Assembly: GCF_004328665.1 (NCBI RefSeq)
Contig: NZ_CP019770.1
Coordinates: 1,550,001-1,614,000 of the forward strand
Source: Pseudoalteromonas sp. DL-6
GTDB taxonomy: Bacteria; Pseudomonadota; Gammaproteobacteria; Enterobacterales; Alteromonadaceae
Direction: 5' to 3'
Length of the DNA: 64,000 nt
Below are positions 37,750 to 45,821 of the stretch, piece by piece. A model generated the notes under the pieces. It saw only the letters and a program-made list of their open reading frames with translations. It was not told the DNA's origin and made no database searches. The number at the start of each line of letters is the position of its first letter. Positions within the stretch are counted from its first letter, which is position 1. The translations under genes were made by a program, and so were the position numbers.

Positions 37750-37860
37750 GCACATAACAAGCACATCAAATCTGACTCCACAAACTGAGCGATTTTTTGC
37801 AAAAACAATGAGCGCAAAAATATCACCCAACTTGTTCCGCAGTTTATGCGGCCGTTATAT
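37749..37860 (+). other. attC recombination site of cassette 1
   Basis: The site has canonical architecture: R'' ACATAAC (37752-37758), a 3-nt spacer AAG, L'' CACATCAAATCTG (37762-37774), a 65-nt central region, L' CAGTTTATGCG (37840-37850), a 3-nt spacer GCC and R' GTTATAT (37854-37860). L'' pairs with L' with one mismatch and two unpaired extra bases, as attC extrahelical bases require. Overall length about 110 bp, like Vibrio VCR-type sites. Confidence 0.82.
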
Positions 37861-38581
37861 TTATTAAGGACGATTCGTGAAAAATTTTAGAATGCCATTT
37901 TTAAAAATGGGCATAATGATGGACTTGGAAACGTTTAAACAACATACAAGAAATGTTGAGTCGTTTCTAAATCAAGAAGTAAAAGCATTTGAAAAACATG
38001 CAGCAGAGATAACTGCTGAATGGGAAGATTTTGAAAGAGCAGAATACTACGAAAATTCTCATGATGAATACTGGGAGTTAAGTAAGGTTTACCCTAACAT
38101 CCAACGAAAATCGGAACTTATTAGTATTTATACTATTTTGGAAGACACAATCAATCGAATTTGTTTGGTGTATCAATCTTCTATAGAAAACCCAGTAAAA
38201 ATGAAAGACCTTGAAGCTAACGGAATTATTGATCAAGGCAAGCGCTACCTCGAAAAAGTTGTTCTTTTGGATTTTCCAACTAGTCACAAATCATGGAAAG
38301 AAATTACCAAGATTCAGCAAATAAGAAATAGCTTTGTTCATGTTGCTGGTCATGTAAAAACAGGGAATAGTGATTTAATCAAGTATATTAATCAATCTCA
38401 ACACCTTGAATTAAAGAATAATAAAATTGAAATTCTAAGTGGTTTTTCCGAACATTGTTTGAACATATTTGAAGACTTCTTTAATGAGTTATTTACCCGA
38501 ATGGAAGCGTTAAAATAAATAAAACCAAAGGGGTAAAATCTTGACTTCATACATCAACAGAGCGAGCTGTATAAGCATTGG
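37855..38581 (+). mobile_element. Possible second gene cassette (RX4H protein)
   Basis: It begins at the cut site of attC 1 (TTATATTTATT...). If a cassette, its own attC should start with the complement of GTTATATTTATT; AATAAATAAAAC at 38514-38525 matches 11 of 12, just after the gene's stop codon. The right end would be GTTAGCA at 38581. The internal L''/L' pairing is not canonical, so the site is degenerate or the assignment is wrong. Confidence 0.45.
37877..38518 (+). CDS. Helical RX4H-motif protein (HEPN-like), function unknown
   Basis: This 213-residue protein is acidic and helical with a central RNSFVH motif at residues 150-155 (R-x4-H) in KIQQIRNSFVHVAGH, like HEPN-domain proteins. 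It shows no obvious sequence similarity to the HEPN protein upstream outside this motif. The start is GTG at 37877, chosen because AAGGA at 37866-37870 lies 6 nt upstream; ATGs at residues 12 and 14-15 are alternatives. The preceding 20 nt come directly after the attC core. I do not recognise a named family. Confidence 0.65.
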   Translation: MKNFRMPFLKMGIMMDLETFKQHTRNVESFLNQEVKAFEKHAAEITAEWEDFERAEYYENSHDEYWELSKVYPNIQRKSELISIYTILEDTINRICLVYQSSIENPVKMKDLEANGIIDQGKRYLEKVVLLDFPTSHKSWKEITKIQQIRNSFVHVAGHVKTGNSDLIKYINQSQHLELKNNKIEILSGFSEHCLNIFEDFFNELFTRMEALK

Positions 38582-38587
38582 TTAGCA
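38514..38587 (+). other. Candidate degenerate attC of cassette 2
   Basis: AAACCAA-type bases at 38522-38528 pair with TTGGTT at 38578-38583, and CTTCATAC (38545-38552) pairs with GTATAAG (38569-38575) leaving one extra base. Spacers are 16 and 2 nt, unlike a normal attC. From here to 38893 the gene-free sequence holds only the cytochrome b561 promoter region. Confidence 0.3.
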
Positions 38588-38893
38588 AACAAAGACTGAC
38601 GACCTAGAAATTCATTCAATTTTAGCGATTTATTATTTCTAAAACACGTTAATTGTTTAAAACGGTAACTTAAGGTTGCAGTTTTTTTATGCCTACTATT
38701 TAAGTTTATTTTAAGCTTGCTCAGTTATTGTAACTAATACTTAAATTCCAGAATCATTAAACCATTGAACTGAATTAGTAACTCATTTTATGTTTTAGAT
38801 CATTAAACAGTGAGTGATTAAAGGTTAGCCTGTAAATGTATACTCATACGCATAAGTGGCTTTTAACTTCAATGCGTTTAATTAGGAGGTATT

Positions 38894-39445
38894 ATGAATT
38901 TTAAAAATACAGATACTCATTACAATACACTTTCTGTTGCTTTGCATTGGTTGATGTTTATTTTAATTGTGACTGTGTACGGCAGTATTGAACTTCGTGA
39001 ATTATTTGAAAAGGGTACCGAAACCCGTGATGCCTTTAAAATGTGGCACTTTATGTTGGGTTTATCGGTGCTAGCTTTAGTTAGTGTGAGGTTAGTTGCG
39101 CGTTTAGTGGGTGGTGCAGTACCTGCTATACAACCTGAGCCTGCGAAATGGCAAAATAAGTTAGCTACATTTGTTCATACTGCGCTGTATGTGTTTATGT
39201 TTGCTATGCCTATAGCTGGTTGGTTAATTTTGAGTTTAGCAGGTAAACCCATCCCGTTTTTTGGTTTAGAGTTGCCTCCATTGGCAAGTGAAAACAAAGA
39301 GCTTGGTAAAACCATTAAAGAAATACACGAAACAGCGGGCGAAGTTGGTTATTACGTAATAGGCTTACATGCGGCGGCTGCATTATTTCATCATTACATT
39401 TTGGCTGATAATACCTTTAAACGTATGCTGTTTTCTAAAAAATAA
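38894..39445 (+). CDS. Cytochrome b561 family protein
   Basis: This four-helix membrane dihaem cytochrome of the CybB type (183 residues) is thought to oxidise quinol and pass electrons, for example to superoxide or periplasmic partners. Histidines for haem ligation are seen in ALHWLMF (His18), MWHFMLGL (His52) and the last helix (GLHAAAALFHHY). Hydrophobic segments lie at about 14-32, 50-70, 90-112 and 145-170. AGGAGG precedes the ATG by 5-6 nt. It ends at a strong shared terminator. Confidence 0.9.
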   Translation: MNFKNTDTHYNTLSVALHWLMFILIVTVYGSIELRELFEKGTETRDAFKMWHFMLGLSVLALVSVRLVARLVGGAVPAIQPEPAKWQNKLATFVHTALYVFMFAMPIAGWLILSLAGKPIPFFGLELPPLASENKELGKTIKEIHETAGEVGYYVIGLHAAAALFHHYILADNTFKRMLFSKK

Positions 39446-39458
39446 ACACATCATCTAT

Positions 39459-39487
39459 AAAAAGGGAGACCATGTGTCTCCCTTTTT
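39459..39487. terminator. Bidirectional terminator between cytochrome b561 and chemoreceptor
   Basis: AAAAAGGGAGAC and GTCTCCCTTTTT form a perfect 12-bp stem with a 5-nt loop, serving both convergent genes. Confidence 0.92.
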
Positions 39488-39494
39488 ATATTAA

Positions 39495-41039
39495 TTAATG
39501 AGTTGTACTCTTAAACCCTATTCTAAACCCGCCCCAATGTTTACCGTTTACATAAATTGGCACCGAAAGGTCATGCAGTATTTCACCGGTATCACGTTTA
39601 TAGGTTTGTAATAAAAAGCTTTCGGTGTGGCTACCACAACGAATGCCTGTGGGGTCATTAAAAATTCGCTTAGTGCGATTATTAATTAAATCTTGTTCGT
39701 AGTTGCCACTAAGAGGCTGACTAAAACGTTTATTATGCGTTGGAAAATACCCTTTTTTGTCCACAGCGCCAGCAAATATTATCTCTTTATTTTCAAGTAT
39801 GGGCTCTTGGATTGCTGGCAATGTTTGATCGCATAGTGCGTCGTAATCAGTGGAATATTTAGGCGGCTTAGTATTAGCAATAGGTGTATAGTTTTGGCTA
39901 AACAGTTGCTGCTGCGTAATTTTATTACTGGCTATCCACTGGGTAAAGCATTCACTAATTTTTTTACTCGCTTTTGTGGCTTCTTCTAATATGGGTTTGA
40001 AAAACGCATCATGCTCTATGCTGTCAAGTTCTCTAAAAATTGATTCTGATCCCAATGACAACGATGAAGCCTGCTGCGCTATTGAGCCGCTTTTAGTGGT
40101 TACCTCACCGAGTAAATGGCTAATGCTAGTTACTGAACTATTAATTTGTGTGGTTGCTTGCTGAAATGTAGCAACACCTTGATGCATGCTCTCTAGTGCC
40201 GCAGATGATGAGCCAATATCTTGATTAATAGCAATGAACGATTCAGTGACGGTTTCAAGCTCAGACTTTACTGTGGCACTGTTTTGGGATACTTGTTTCA
40301 TATCGTCATTGGTTTTTATGCTGTTAGCATTAATTTGAGTGAGCATATCGGCAATTTGCTTAGTGGCGTCGTTGGTTTTATTTGCAAGGTTACGCACTTC
40401 ATCGGCAACAACAGCAAAGCCACGACCTTGTTCACCTGCGCGTGCGGCTTCAATGGCCGCATTTAACGCCAGTAAATTGGTTTGCTCTGCAATATTTTGA
40501 ATAACTTGGGTAATGCTCTGTATATCGTTTGCGCCTTTTAATAAAATATCGAGTTGTAAGGCAACGTTATCAATAGACTCACCCAGTGACTCTATTTGTT
40601 TGGTTGCTGTTTGTAAACGACTATCGGCAGTGCTAGATGCTTGGGCGGTTTGAAGCATTGCTTGGTTTATGGTGGTCATGTTGTCGCTGAGCTCAGTGCT
40701 ATTTTGTGAAAGCGCTTGGGTTGCAAGTCCCACCGTTTCGCTTTCTTTATAACAGGCATCAATTTCTTTAGATAAGCTATCAACATAAAACGATACTTCA
40801 GCAGCCCCTATGGCATTTTGCGAGGTGGCTTTTGTAATGTTTTGCGCAATTTTATTGGTGAAGCTTTGCACAGACGTTGAGTCTTGATTATGTGTAACTT
40901 TTGAAGGGGCAGACTTTATATAAAACAGGCCAGACAATAGTACTATAACACCAGCTGCAATGGCTGAGAGCTGTTCAAAAAAGAATAGAAAACAAATAGA
41001 TAAATAAAAAATGCTATAAAGCAGGTAGGTTACTTTCAT
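39495..41039 (-). CDS. Methyl-accepting chemotaxis protein with C-terminal sensor-like domain
   Basis: This 514-residue chemoreceptor has two adjacent N-terminal membrane helices (about 3-20 and 24-42) with almost no periplasmic loop and no obvious HAMP. The cytoplasmic signalling coiled coil has the hairpin-tip signature [20 protein letters not shown]. After it comes a folded C-terminal domain of about 130 residues ([15 protein letters not shown] ... [17 protein letters not shown]), which resembles a sensory/cache-like or PAS-like module. The topology suggests it senses an intracellular signal. No che genes are adjacent. Confidence 0.88.
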   Translation of the reverse strand: MKVTYLLYSIFYLSICFLFFFEQLSAIAAGVIVLLSGLFYIKSAPSKVTHNQDSTSVQSFTNKIAQNITKATSQNAIGAAEVSFYVDSLSKEIDACYKESETVGLATQALSQNSTELSDNMTTINQAMLQTAQASSTADSRLQTATKQIESLGESIDNVALQLDILLKGANDIQSITQVIQNIAEQTNLLALNAAIEAARAGEQGRGFAVVADEVRNLANKTNDATKQIADMLTQINANSIKTNDDMKQVSQNSATVKSELETVTESFIAINQDIGSSSAALESMHQGVATFQQATTQINSSVTSISHLLGEVTTKSGSIAQQASSLSLGSESIFRELDSIEHDAFFKPILEEATKASKKISECFTQWIASNKITQQQLFSQNYTPIANTKPPKYSTDYDALCDQTLPAIQEPILENKEIIFAGAVDKKGYFPTHNKRFSQPLSGNYEQDLINNRTKRIFNDPTGIRCGSHTESFLLQTYKRDTGEILHDLSVPIYVNGKHWGGFRIGFKSTTH

Positions 41040-41164
41040 TCCATTGACCTCATTACTGTTTGTTTTTTCATCTTTGACTATAAATCAAACAAAATCAATT
41101 AATAAAACGGTTTTAACAGTTTATTTTATGAGGTCTTACCTATAAACCAACTCAGTAGAATGCA

Positions 41165-41200
41165 AAAAGCGCCAAAACAGTAAACCATTTTGGCGCTTTT
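41165..41200 (-). terminator. Terminator of the leucyl aminopeptidase gene
   Basis: A 13-bp stem (AAAAGCGCCAAAA with TTTTGGCGCTTTT) and 10-nt loop lie about 20 nt after the aminopeptidase stop on the minus strand. Confidence 0.88.
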
Positions 41201-41221
41201 AATTAATCAAATTAATGATGA

Positions 41222-42739
41222 TTAGTTAGCTAATAACCACTCGCTAAGTAAACGTACACCAAAACCTGTACCACCTGGTGAAAGCTCATCTTTGCCTTTT
41301 TTCACTAATGCATTACCTGCGATATCAATGTGCACCCAACGGGTTTCACCAGCAAAATGCTCTAAGAAAGTAGCGGCTGTGGTTGCACCAGGGCCACCTG
41401 AACCTACATTTGTTATATCAGCAATGTCAGACTTCAACATATCTTTATAACCTAATGGTAAGCGCCATAGGTTTTCGTTTACTTGTTTACCTGCCAGGGT
41501 AAGTTGCGATACTAGTGTGTCATCATCAGAAAATACCGCTGCGTATTCATTACCAACAGCACGAATTTTAGAACCTGTTAAGGTTGCAACATCAATCATG
41601 ATCTCTGGTTTGTAGTGCTCACGTGCATACCACATTGCATCACTTAGTACTAATCGACCTTCAGCATCGGTATTTAAAATTTCTACACTTAAGCCTTCAG
41701 CTGTGCGAACAACATCGCCTGGTGCAACAGCAAATTGCGATACCATATTAGCTGCCATGCCCATAACGGCTACTACGTTTTTATCGGCTTTAGCTAACGC
41801 CATTGCTTTTACAGTACCAAGCACTGCAGCAGCACCGGCCATGTCTGATTTCATACGTGCAATAGACGCACCGGTTTTGATGCTGTAACCACCTGAGTCG
41901 AACGTAATGCCTTTACCAACAAGGGCAATAGGGGCATCGTCAGAGCCTTTATAATGAGCTACCACTAAACGTGCACCTTGCTGGCTTCCTCTACCTACAG
42001 CTTCTAGTGCGCCCATGCCAAGCTCTTTTAGCTCTTTTGGCTCTAACACTTTAATAGTAACACCTAAAGATTCTAATTCTTTTGCTGCATTGGCAAAATC
42101 AACCGGCGTCATTTCACTAGCCACTTCTGAGGTTAAATCGCGTGCTAAAAATACACCTGCTTGAACACTCTCTAATTGGCTGTAAAGCTTGCGAGTTTGC
42201 TTGGTGTTATCAACATCAAACGTATAGCTAACTGTTTCAGTGCTTGGTTCTTTTTTGTAGTTTTCAAAACGGTGATCGCGTAAGTTTGCACCGTGGGCAA
42301 AATTAGCAGCAAGCGCAGCATTATCATTTGCGCCAGTTACATCATCAAAAATAACACTGGCAGTGCCTGCTTTAGCTTTAACTAGGCGAGCATGAATATT
42401 ACCGCCTAACTTAGCCGCTTTTGCTTTATTTAATTCGTCTGCTTTACCTGTACCTACAACCAAAATACGGCTGTAGTTACTTTTACTGGGCGCGACAAGT
42501 TGCGCGACTTTTGCGTAATCGCCAGTGAAATTTTCAATATCGATAACACGTTTTAATTGGCCATCAAATTGTTTATCAAGTGTTTTAAATTGGCTGTTGC
42601 TGCCATCTTGGCTATAAAATACAACCAGCGTATTTGCGTCGCTGTCTACTTTTGTAGAAAAATTAAAGTCTGCTGCTTGTGCATTAATACACATACCCAG
42701 TGCAAGCGCGATTGAAGAGGCTTTTATAATACGTTTCAT
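41222..42739 (-). CDS. Leucyl aminopeptidase family protein (M17) with signal peptide
   Basis: This 505-residue M17 dinuclear metallo-aminopeptidase removes N-terminal residues from peptides. The C-terminal catalytic domain has the signature NTDAEGRLVLSDA, VGKGITFDSGGYSIK (metal and substrate binding) and the family lysines. Unlike standard cytosolic PepA, it starts MKRIIKASSIALALGMCINAQAA, a clear Sec signal with an AQA-type cleavage site near residue 23. It is therefore probably periplasmic and may process peptides taken up as nutrients. Single gene, divergent from the kinase gene. Confidence 0.9.
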   Translation of the reverse strand: MKRIIKASSIALALGMCINAQAADFNFSTKVDSDANTLVVFYSQDGSNSQFKTLDKQFDGQLKRVIDIENFTGDYAKVAQLVAPSKSNYSRILVVGTGKADELNKAKAAKLGGNIHARLVKAKAGTASVIFDDVTGANDNAALAANFAHGANLRDHRFENYKKEPSTETVSYTFDVDNTKQTRKLYSQLESVQAGVFLARDLTSEVASEMTPVDFANAAKELESLGVTIKVLEPKELKELGMGALEAVGRGSQQGARLVVAHYKGSDDAPIALVGKGITFDSGGYSIKTGASIARMKSDMAGAAAVLGTVKAMALAKADKNVVAVMGMAANMVSQFAVAPGDVVRTAEGLSVEILNTDAEGRLVLSDAMWYAREHYKPEIMIDVATLTGSKIRAVGNEYAAVFSDDDTLVSQLTLAGKQVNENLWRLPLGYKDMLKSDIADITNVGSGGPGATTAATFLEHFAGETRWVHIDIAGNALVKKGKDELSPGGTGFGVRLLSEWLLAN

Positions 42740-42969
42740 TTTTTAACTTAAGAATAATTTAAAGGGGTGTTTTACCCTATTTAGACTGTTATGGGTAAGT
42801 AGGATACGGTGAAACCGCAAATATCAGCGATATACGTCAAAATCATTAGTAAATAATATAAATTTGACTAATGGAAGTGACCTTAAAGGTTTAATAAAAA
42901 TAACGGTCGCGTTACTATCAAACATAAAGGCATTACGCAGCTTTAAACCACCAACCTAGAGAATCTGCA

Positions 42970-44787
42970 TTGAAAGCAAAAGAAATTCGCAACTTTTATA
43001 TTAACGAAGAACAGTCTGTTTATTTGCTGTCACACCGTGACGCTAAAAAGCATCGCCAATGGCTTAACATTTGTATTAAACAGCTAACACTACTTGGTTA
43101 TAAAAATGTTGAAATGATTGGCTCTGGTGCGTTTGGGTTTGTATTTGCGGGTGATGATGAACATGGCCTGCCTTGGGTGTTTAAATTTTCAAGAATTACG
43201 CTGGCACAAAGTGTACGAGATCGCCTTGAAGACGAAGCGTATATGCTGTCTCAAATTGATAATCCGTTAGTGCCACAATTTTACGGTTTTGAGCGAATTA
43301 AAAAACAGGGCATTTTGATGATGGCTCGTGCAATAGGTGAAGATCTTGAAAAAGTATCACTTAAGCAAGGGCGGCTATCTGCCGCAAAAATAATGAACTT
43401 AGCGGTAAAATTGAGAAATGTGTTGCTTGATTTACGCCATCATAAAAACGGATTAAGCCCACAACCTATTGTGCATGGCGATATTAAACCCTCTAACTTG
43501 GTGTGGGATGAAAAAGCCAAGCAGCTTTCATTGGTTGATTGGGGGAGTTCGGTATATGCCCAAGTAGATGAACAAGGCAACCCTATTGCCAGTAATTTTA
43601 TGGATTTAATGTCGGGTGATTTAAGCACCACTAACGCACGAATGGGTGATGTGTATTTTATTGGTGATGCGCAAATGTCTGGTGAAAAGTCATCCCCTCG
43701 TTTTGATGAGCAGGGGGTTGCATCAACTTTATATGCACTTGCATCGGCTCAGTCTTGTCGATTTGGCGCTCAGGCTATTCCGGCCAGTAGTTTAATGCTA
43801 CCTAAAGAGCTGGCGAATGTAATTGATGGCATGCTTTCAAAAGAGCGTAGTGTAAGGGATAAAGCCGGCGACTATTTTATGCGTAACATAGAAACTATGG
43901 CAAAAGCATTTTTACCAGAGCTACCAAAGCAAGACACTAAAGCACGCATTCCTTTTTGGTTTAGCCAAGATCCTGAGCCCGAAACCGTTGTATATAGTTC
44001 CCGCAAACAGTTTTTACGCCAAGCCGACCATAAACAGCAATTACTCGATGTAAACGATGCTCAGTTAGATAGGTATTACAAAGAATTTTTATTTGATACC
44101 GGAGATACCGAAAAAGCGTTTTTAGCCTCTATTAGTCGCTTAGCTAAATACCCTGTAGTAGGGGGGCTGAGTTTTCATTGGAAAGATGAATCTTTGTATG
44201 TTGAGTCATCACTTATTATGCACGATGAAGCTTTAGCAACCGCATTTACTGATGCGGTAAACAATACAGTAATGCTTGCGCAAGCGATTAGTCAAAAGGG
44301 CTTATTTAAGTGTTGTTTATTTGATGCCCGTAAAACGATTCAGTTAGAGCGCGATGGTACCGGTGCGTTTAAATTTAACCAGTTACCTGAGCTTGACTAT
44401 GAAGTGGTTAATGTAAAAGCCAGCGAGGTAACCCGTCCGCATTCCTATTTTGAAGATGGTAAAGATCCCGATGAACAACTGCAACTGCCTAAAAAGGTGA
44501 TTAAATGTGTATTTGAGCTAAACCAGATACATCATACGGGTTGTATTATTTTTGAAGCACTACCAGATAGGATGAAGATTCACCATTACTATCGATTACT
44601 CGATGCTAGTAAAGAAGTTGAATTTAAACGTTTGCTAAATAAACTCATGCAGTACGCGGTTAATATAACTGATGTGGGGGTAGCTGGTTTTATGAAGTTG
44701 CCGTATAAAAATACTCGCGAGTTTAGTTTATGCGAGCAGCAACCCAGCAATTATTATCCTAAAAATCCAAAACAACTACTTAATTAA
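42970..44787 (+). CDS. Serine/threonine protein kinase-like protein
   Basis: This is a 605-residue soluble protein with an N-terminal Hanks-type kinase domain (about 45-310). The glycine loop is GSGAFGFV (51-58), the ATP lysine Lys72 in VFKF, the catalytic loop HGDIKPSN (169-176, Asp171), and the metal motif is DWG (190-192) in place of DFG. The 300-residue C-terminal part matches no family I recognise. The start is TTG at 42970; the ribosome-binding site (AGAGAA) is weak. A DUF3859-type gene follows 56 nt later. Confidence 0.82.
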   Translation: MKAKEIRNFYINEEQSVYLLSHRDAKKHRQWLNICIKQLTLLGYKNVEMIGSGAFGFVFAGDDEHGLPWVFKFSRITLAQSVRDRLEDEAYMLSQIDNPLVPQFYGFERIKKQGILMMARAIGEDLEKVSLKQGRLSAAKIMNLAVKLRNVLLDLRHHKNGLSPQPIVHGDIKPSNLVWDEKAKQLSLVDWGSSVYAQVDEQGNPIASNFMDLMSGDLSTTNARMGDVYFIGDAQMSGEKSSPRFDEQGVASTLYALASAQSCRFGAQAIPASSLMLPKELANVIDGMLSKERSVRDKAGDYFMRNIETMAKAFLPELPKQDTKARIPFWFSQDPEPETVVYSSRKQFLRQADHKQQLLDVNDAQLDRYYKEFLFDTGDTEKAFLASISRLAKYPVVGGLSFHWKDESLYVESSLIMHDEALATAFTDAVNNTVMLAQAISQKGLFKCCLFDARKTIQLERDGTGAFKFNQLPELDYEVVNVKASEVTRPHSYFEDGKDPDEQLQLPKKVIKCVFELNQIHHTGCIIFEALPDRMKIHHYYRLLDASKEVEFKRLLNKLMQYAVNITDVGVAGFMKLPYKNTREFSLCEQQPSNYYPKNPKQLLN

Positions 44788-44843
44788 TAAGTCACTCGCT
44801 GAGGCTGGTGGCTTAACAATAGAAAGAAAAAATAGAAAGTTAA

Positions 44844-45275
44844 ATGGCAAAATCTAAACCACAAATTACATTAGAAAGTTACGGTATATATTCCAACTGG
44901 GACAAAGCCAGTAAATCGTTACCACAAATCACGCAATTCACCACAAAGGTAACCGCGTGTATTGATGTGGAATTTGGCCTAATAGTAAATATCAAAAAAG
45001 CCAAAGGCGAAAAGCTACATTATTGTATTTATCACCCCGGTATTATAGATTCCGATGGCGAAGTGATGCAGCCTTTTGAGGGGAATGTATACGTTAAAGA
45101 TAACGATTGGTCGTTTTATTTAGGGGATACGGTATGGGAGCCTATAGAAGATAAAGTAGGTGACTGGCGCATGACCTTATCTTTAGCAGGTAAAATCATT
45201 GCTGATAAGACATTTAATCTAATCAATGAAAAAACCAAAACTGAAGACGATTTTTGGAAACATCGAGGGTATTAA
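44844..45275 (+). CDS. DUF3859-like protein
   Basis: This is a 143-residue cytoplasmic protein without signal or membrane segments. It begins with an ITLESYGIYSNW segment and is rich in beta-strand-type sequence (GLIVNIKKAKGEKLHYCIYHPGI; DWSFYLGDTVWEPIEDKVGDWRMTLSLAGK), which I recall from DUF3859 proteins. Function unknown. It follows the kinase gene closely and may be co-transcribed. Confidence 0.65.
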   Translation: MAKSKPQITLESYGIYSNWDKASKSLPQITQFTTKVTACIDVEFGLIVNIKKAKGEKLHYCIYHPGIIDSDGEVMQPFEGNVYVKDNDWSFYLGDTVWEPIEDKVGDWRMTLSLAGKIIADKTFNLINEKTKTEDDFWKHRGY

Positions 45276-45291
45276 TTTTCTCATTAAGCAC

Positions 45292-45321
45292 AAAAAAGCT
45301 AACAATAAAGTTAGCTCTTTT
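45292..45321. terminator. Bidirectional terminator between DUF3859 and VF530 genes
   Basis: AGCTAAC and GTTAGCT pair around a 6-nt loop, with an A run on the left and TCTTTT on the right, so both convergent genes can use it. Confidence 0.82.
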
Positions 45322-45332
45322 ATGAAATCAGC

Positions 45333-45749
45333 TTAGTTACCCCAAGGGTTACTTGAATTTGAACGTTGTTTACGAGTACGGGCACGTTGCTTGGCTGCTT
45401 TTTTCTCTTGAATACGCTTAGCATCAGAAAAGCTTAACTCGCATGGTTCACCTGGTTTATCGCCTTCAGGGATAATACGGTCTCGTGGAGGCAGTTCGTA
45501 TTGTACGTCATCTGGGCGTGGTAAGTTTTTTAGGCGGTACAAATAGAAATTATCTACTTTTTGTTGTGCCCACTCGGTTTTACGTAAAAATTTAACCGCA
45601 GATTTAATGTCAGGGTTATTTTTAAAGCAGTTGAGTTGTAAGTAGGCATGCAGGAGTTCCCACCCATATTGCTCAACCAGTTCTTCAACCACTTGCTCTA
45701 ATTTAACGCCTTGCAGTGGGTTATTACTGAAAAGTTCTTGGTTGCTCAT
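45333..45749 (-). CDS. VF530 family DNA-binding protein
   Basis: This 138-residue protein has an N-terminal VF530 (DUF2132) helical domain (about 8-75: NNPLQGVKLEQVVEELVEQYGW, LNCFKNNPDIKSAVKFLRKT). It has a lysine/arginine-rich tail (KAAKQRARTRKQRS) likely to contact nucleic acid. The family is described as DNA-binding in Vibrio; the biological role is not known. Single gene. Confidence 0.85.
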   Translation of the reverse strand: MSNQELFSNNPLQGVKLEQVVEELVEQYGWELLHAYLQLNCFKNNPDIKSAVKFLRKTEWAQQKVDNFYLYRLKNLPRPDDVQYELPPRDRIIPEGDKPGEPCELSFSDAKRIQEKKAAKQRARTRKQRSNSSNPWGN

Positions 45750-45821
45750 AGGTGTTCTCTCGTTATTAAAAATACGGCCAGTATTATAAATTTAATAACG
45801 AGAGTTTAATAGCAAAAATGC

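Larger units (their letters stand above)
36058..37854 (+). mobile_element. Integron-type gene cassette 1 (DUF262 + HEPN genes)
   Basis: The left boundary is GTTATGTGCC at 36057-36066 (cut G/TT). The right boundary is the attC core site GTTATAT at 37854-37860. The defining test is circularisation: joining the ends recreates GTTATGTGCC, the exact complement of GGCACATAAC at 37749-37758 at the start of attC. This 10-of-10 match is what cassette excision and insertion produce. The cassette is 1797 bp, visibly more AT-rich than its neighbours, promoterless as far as I can see, and contains two overlapping genes. No intI is in the window. Confidence 0.82.

Noticed and set aside
36058..38587. A prophage or insertion sequence around the DUF262 region
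   Set aside because: No transposase, integrase, terminal inverted repeats or phage genes; boundaries fit gene cassettes better.
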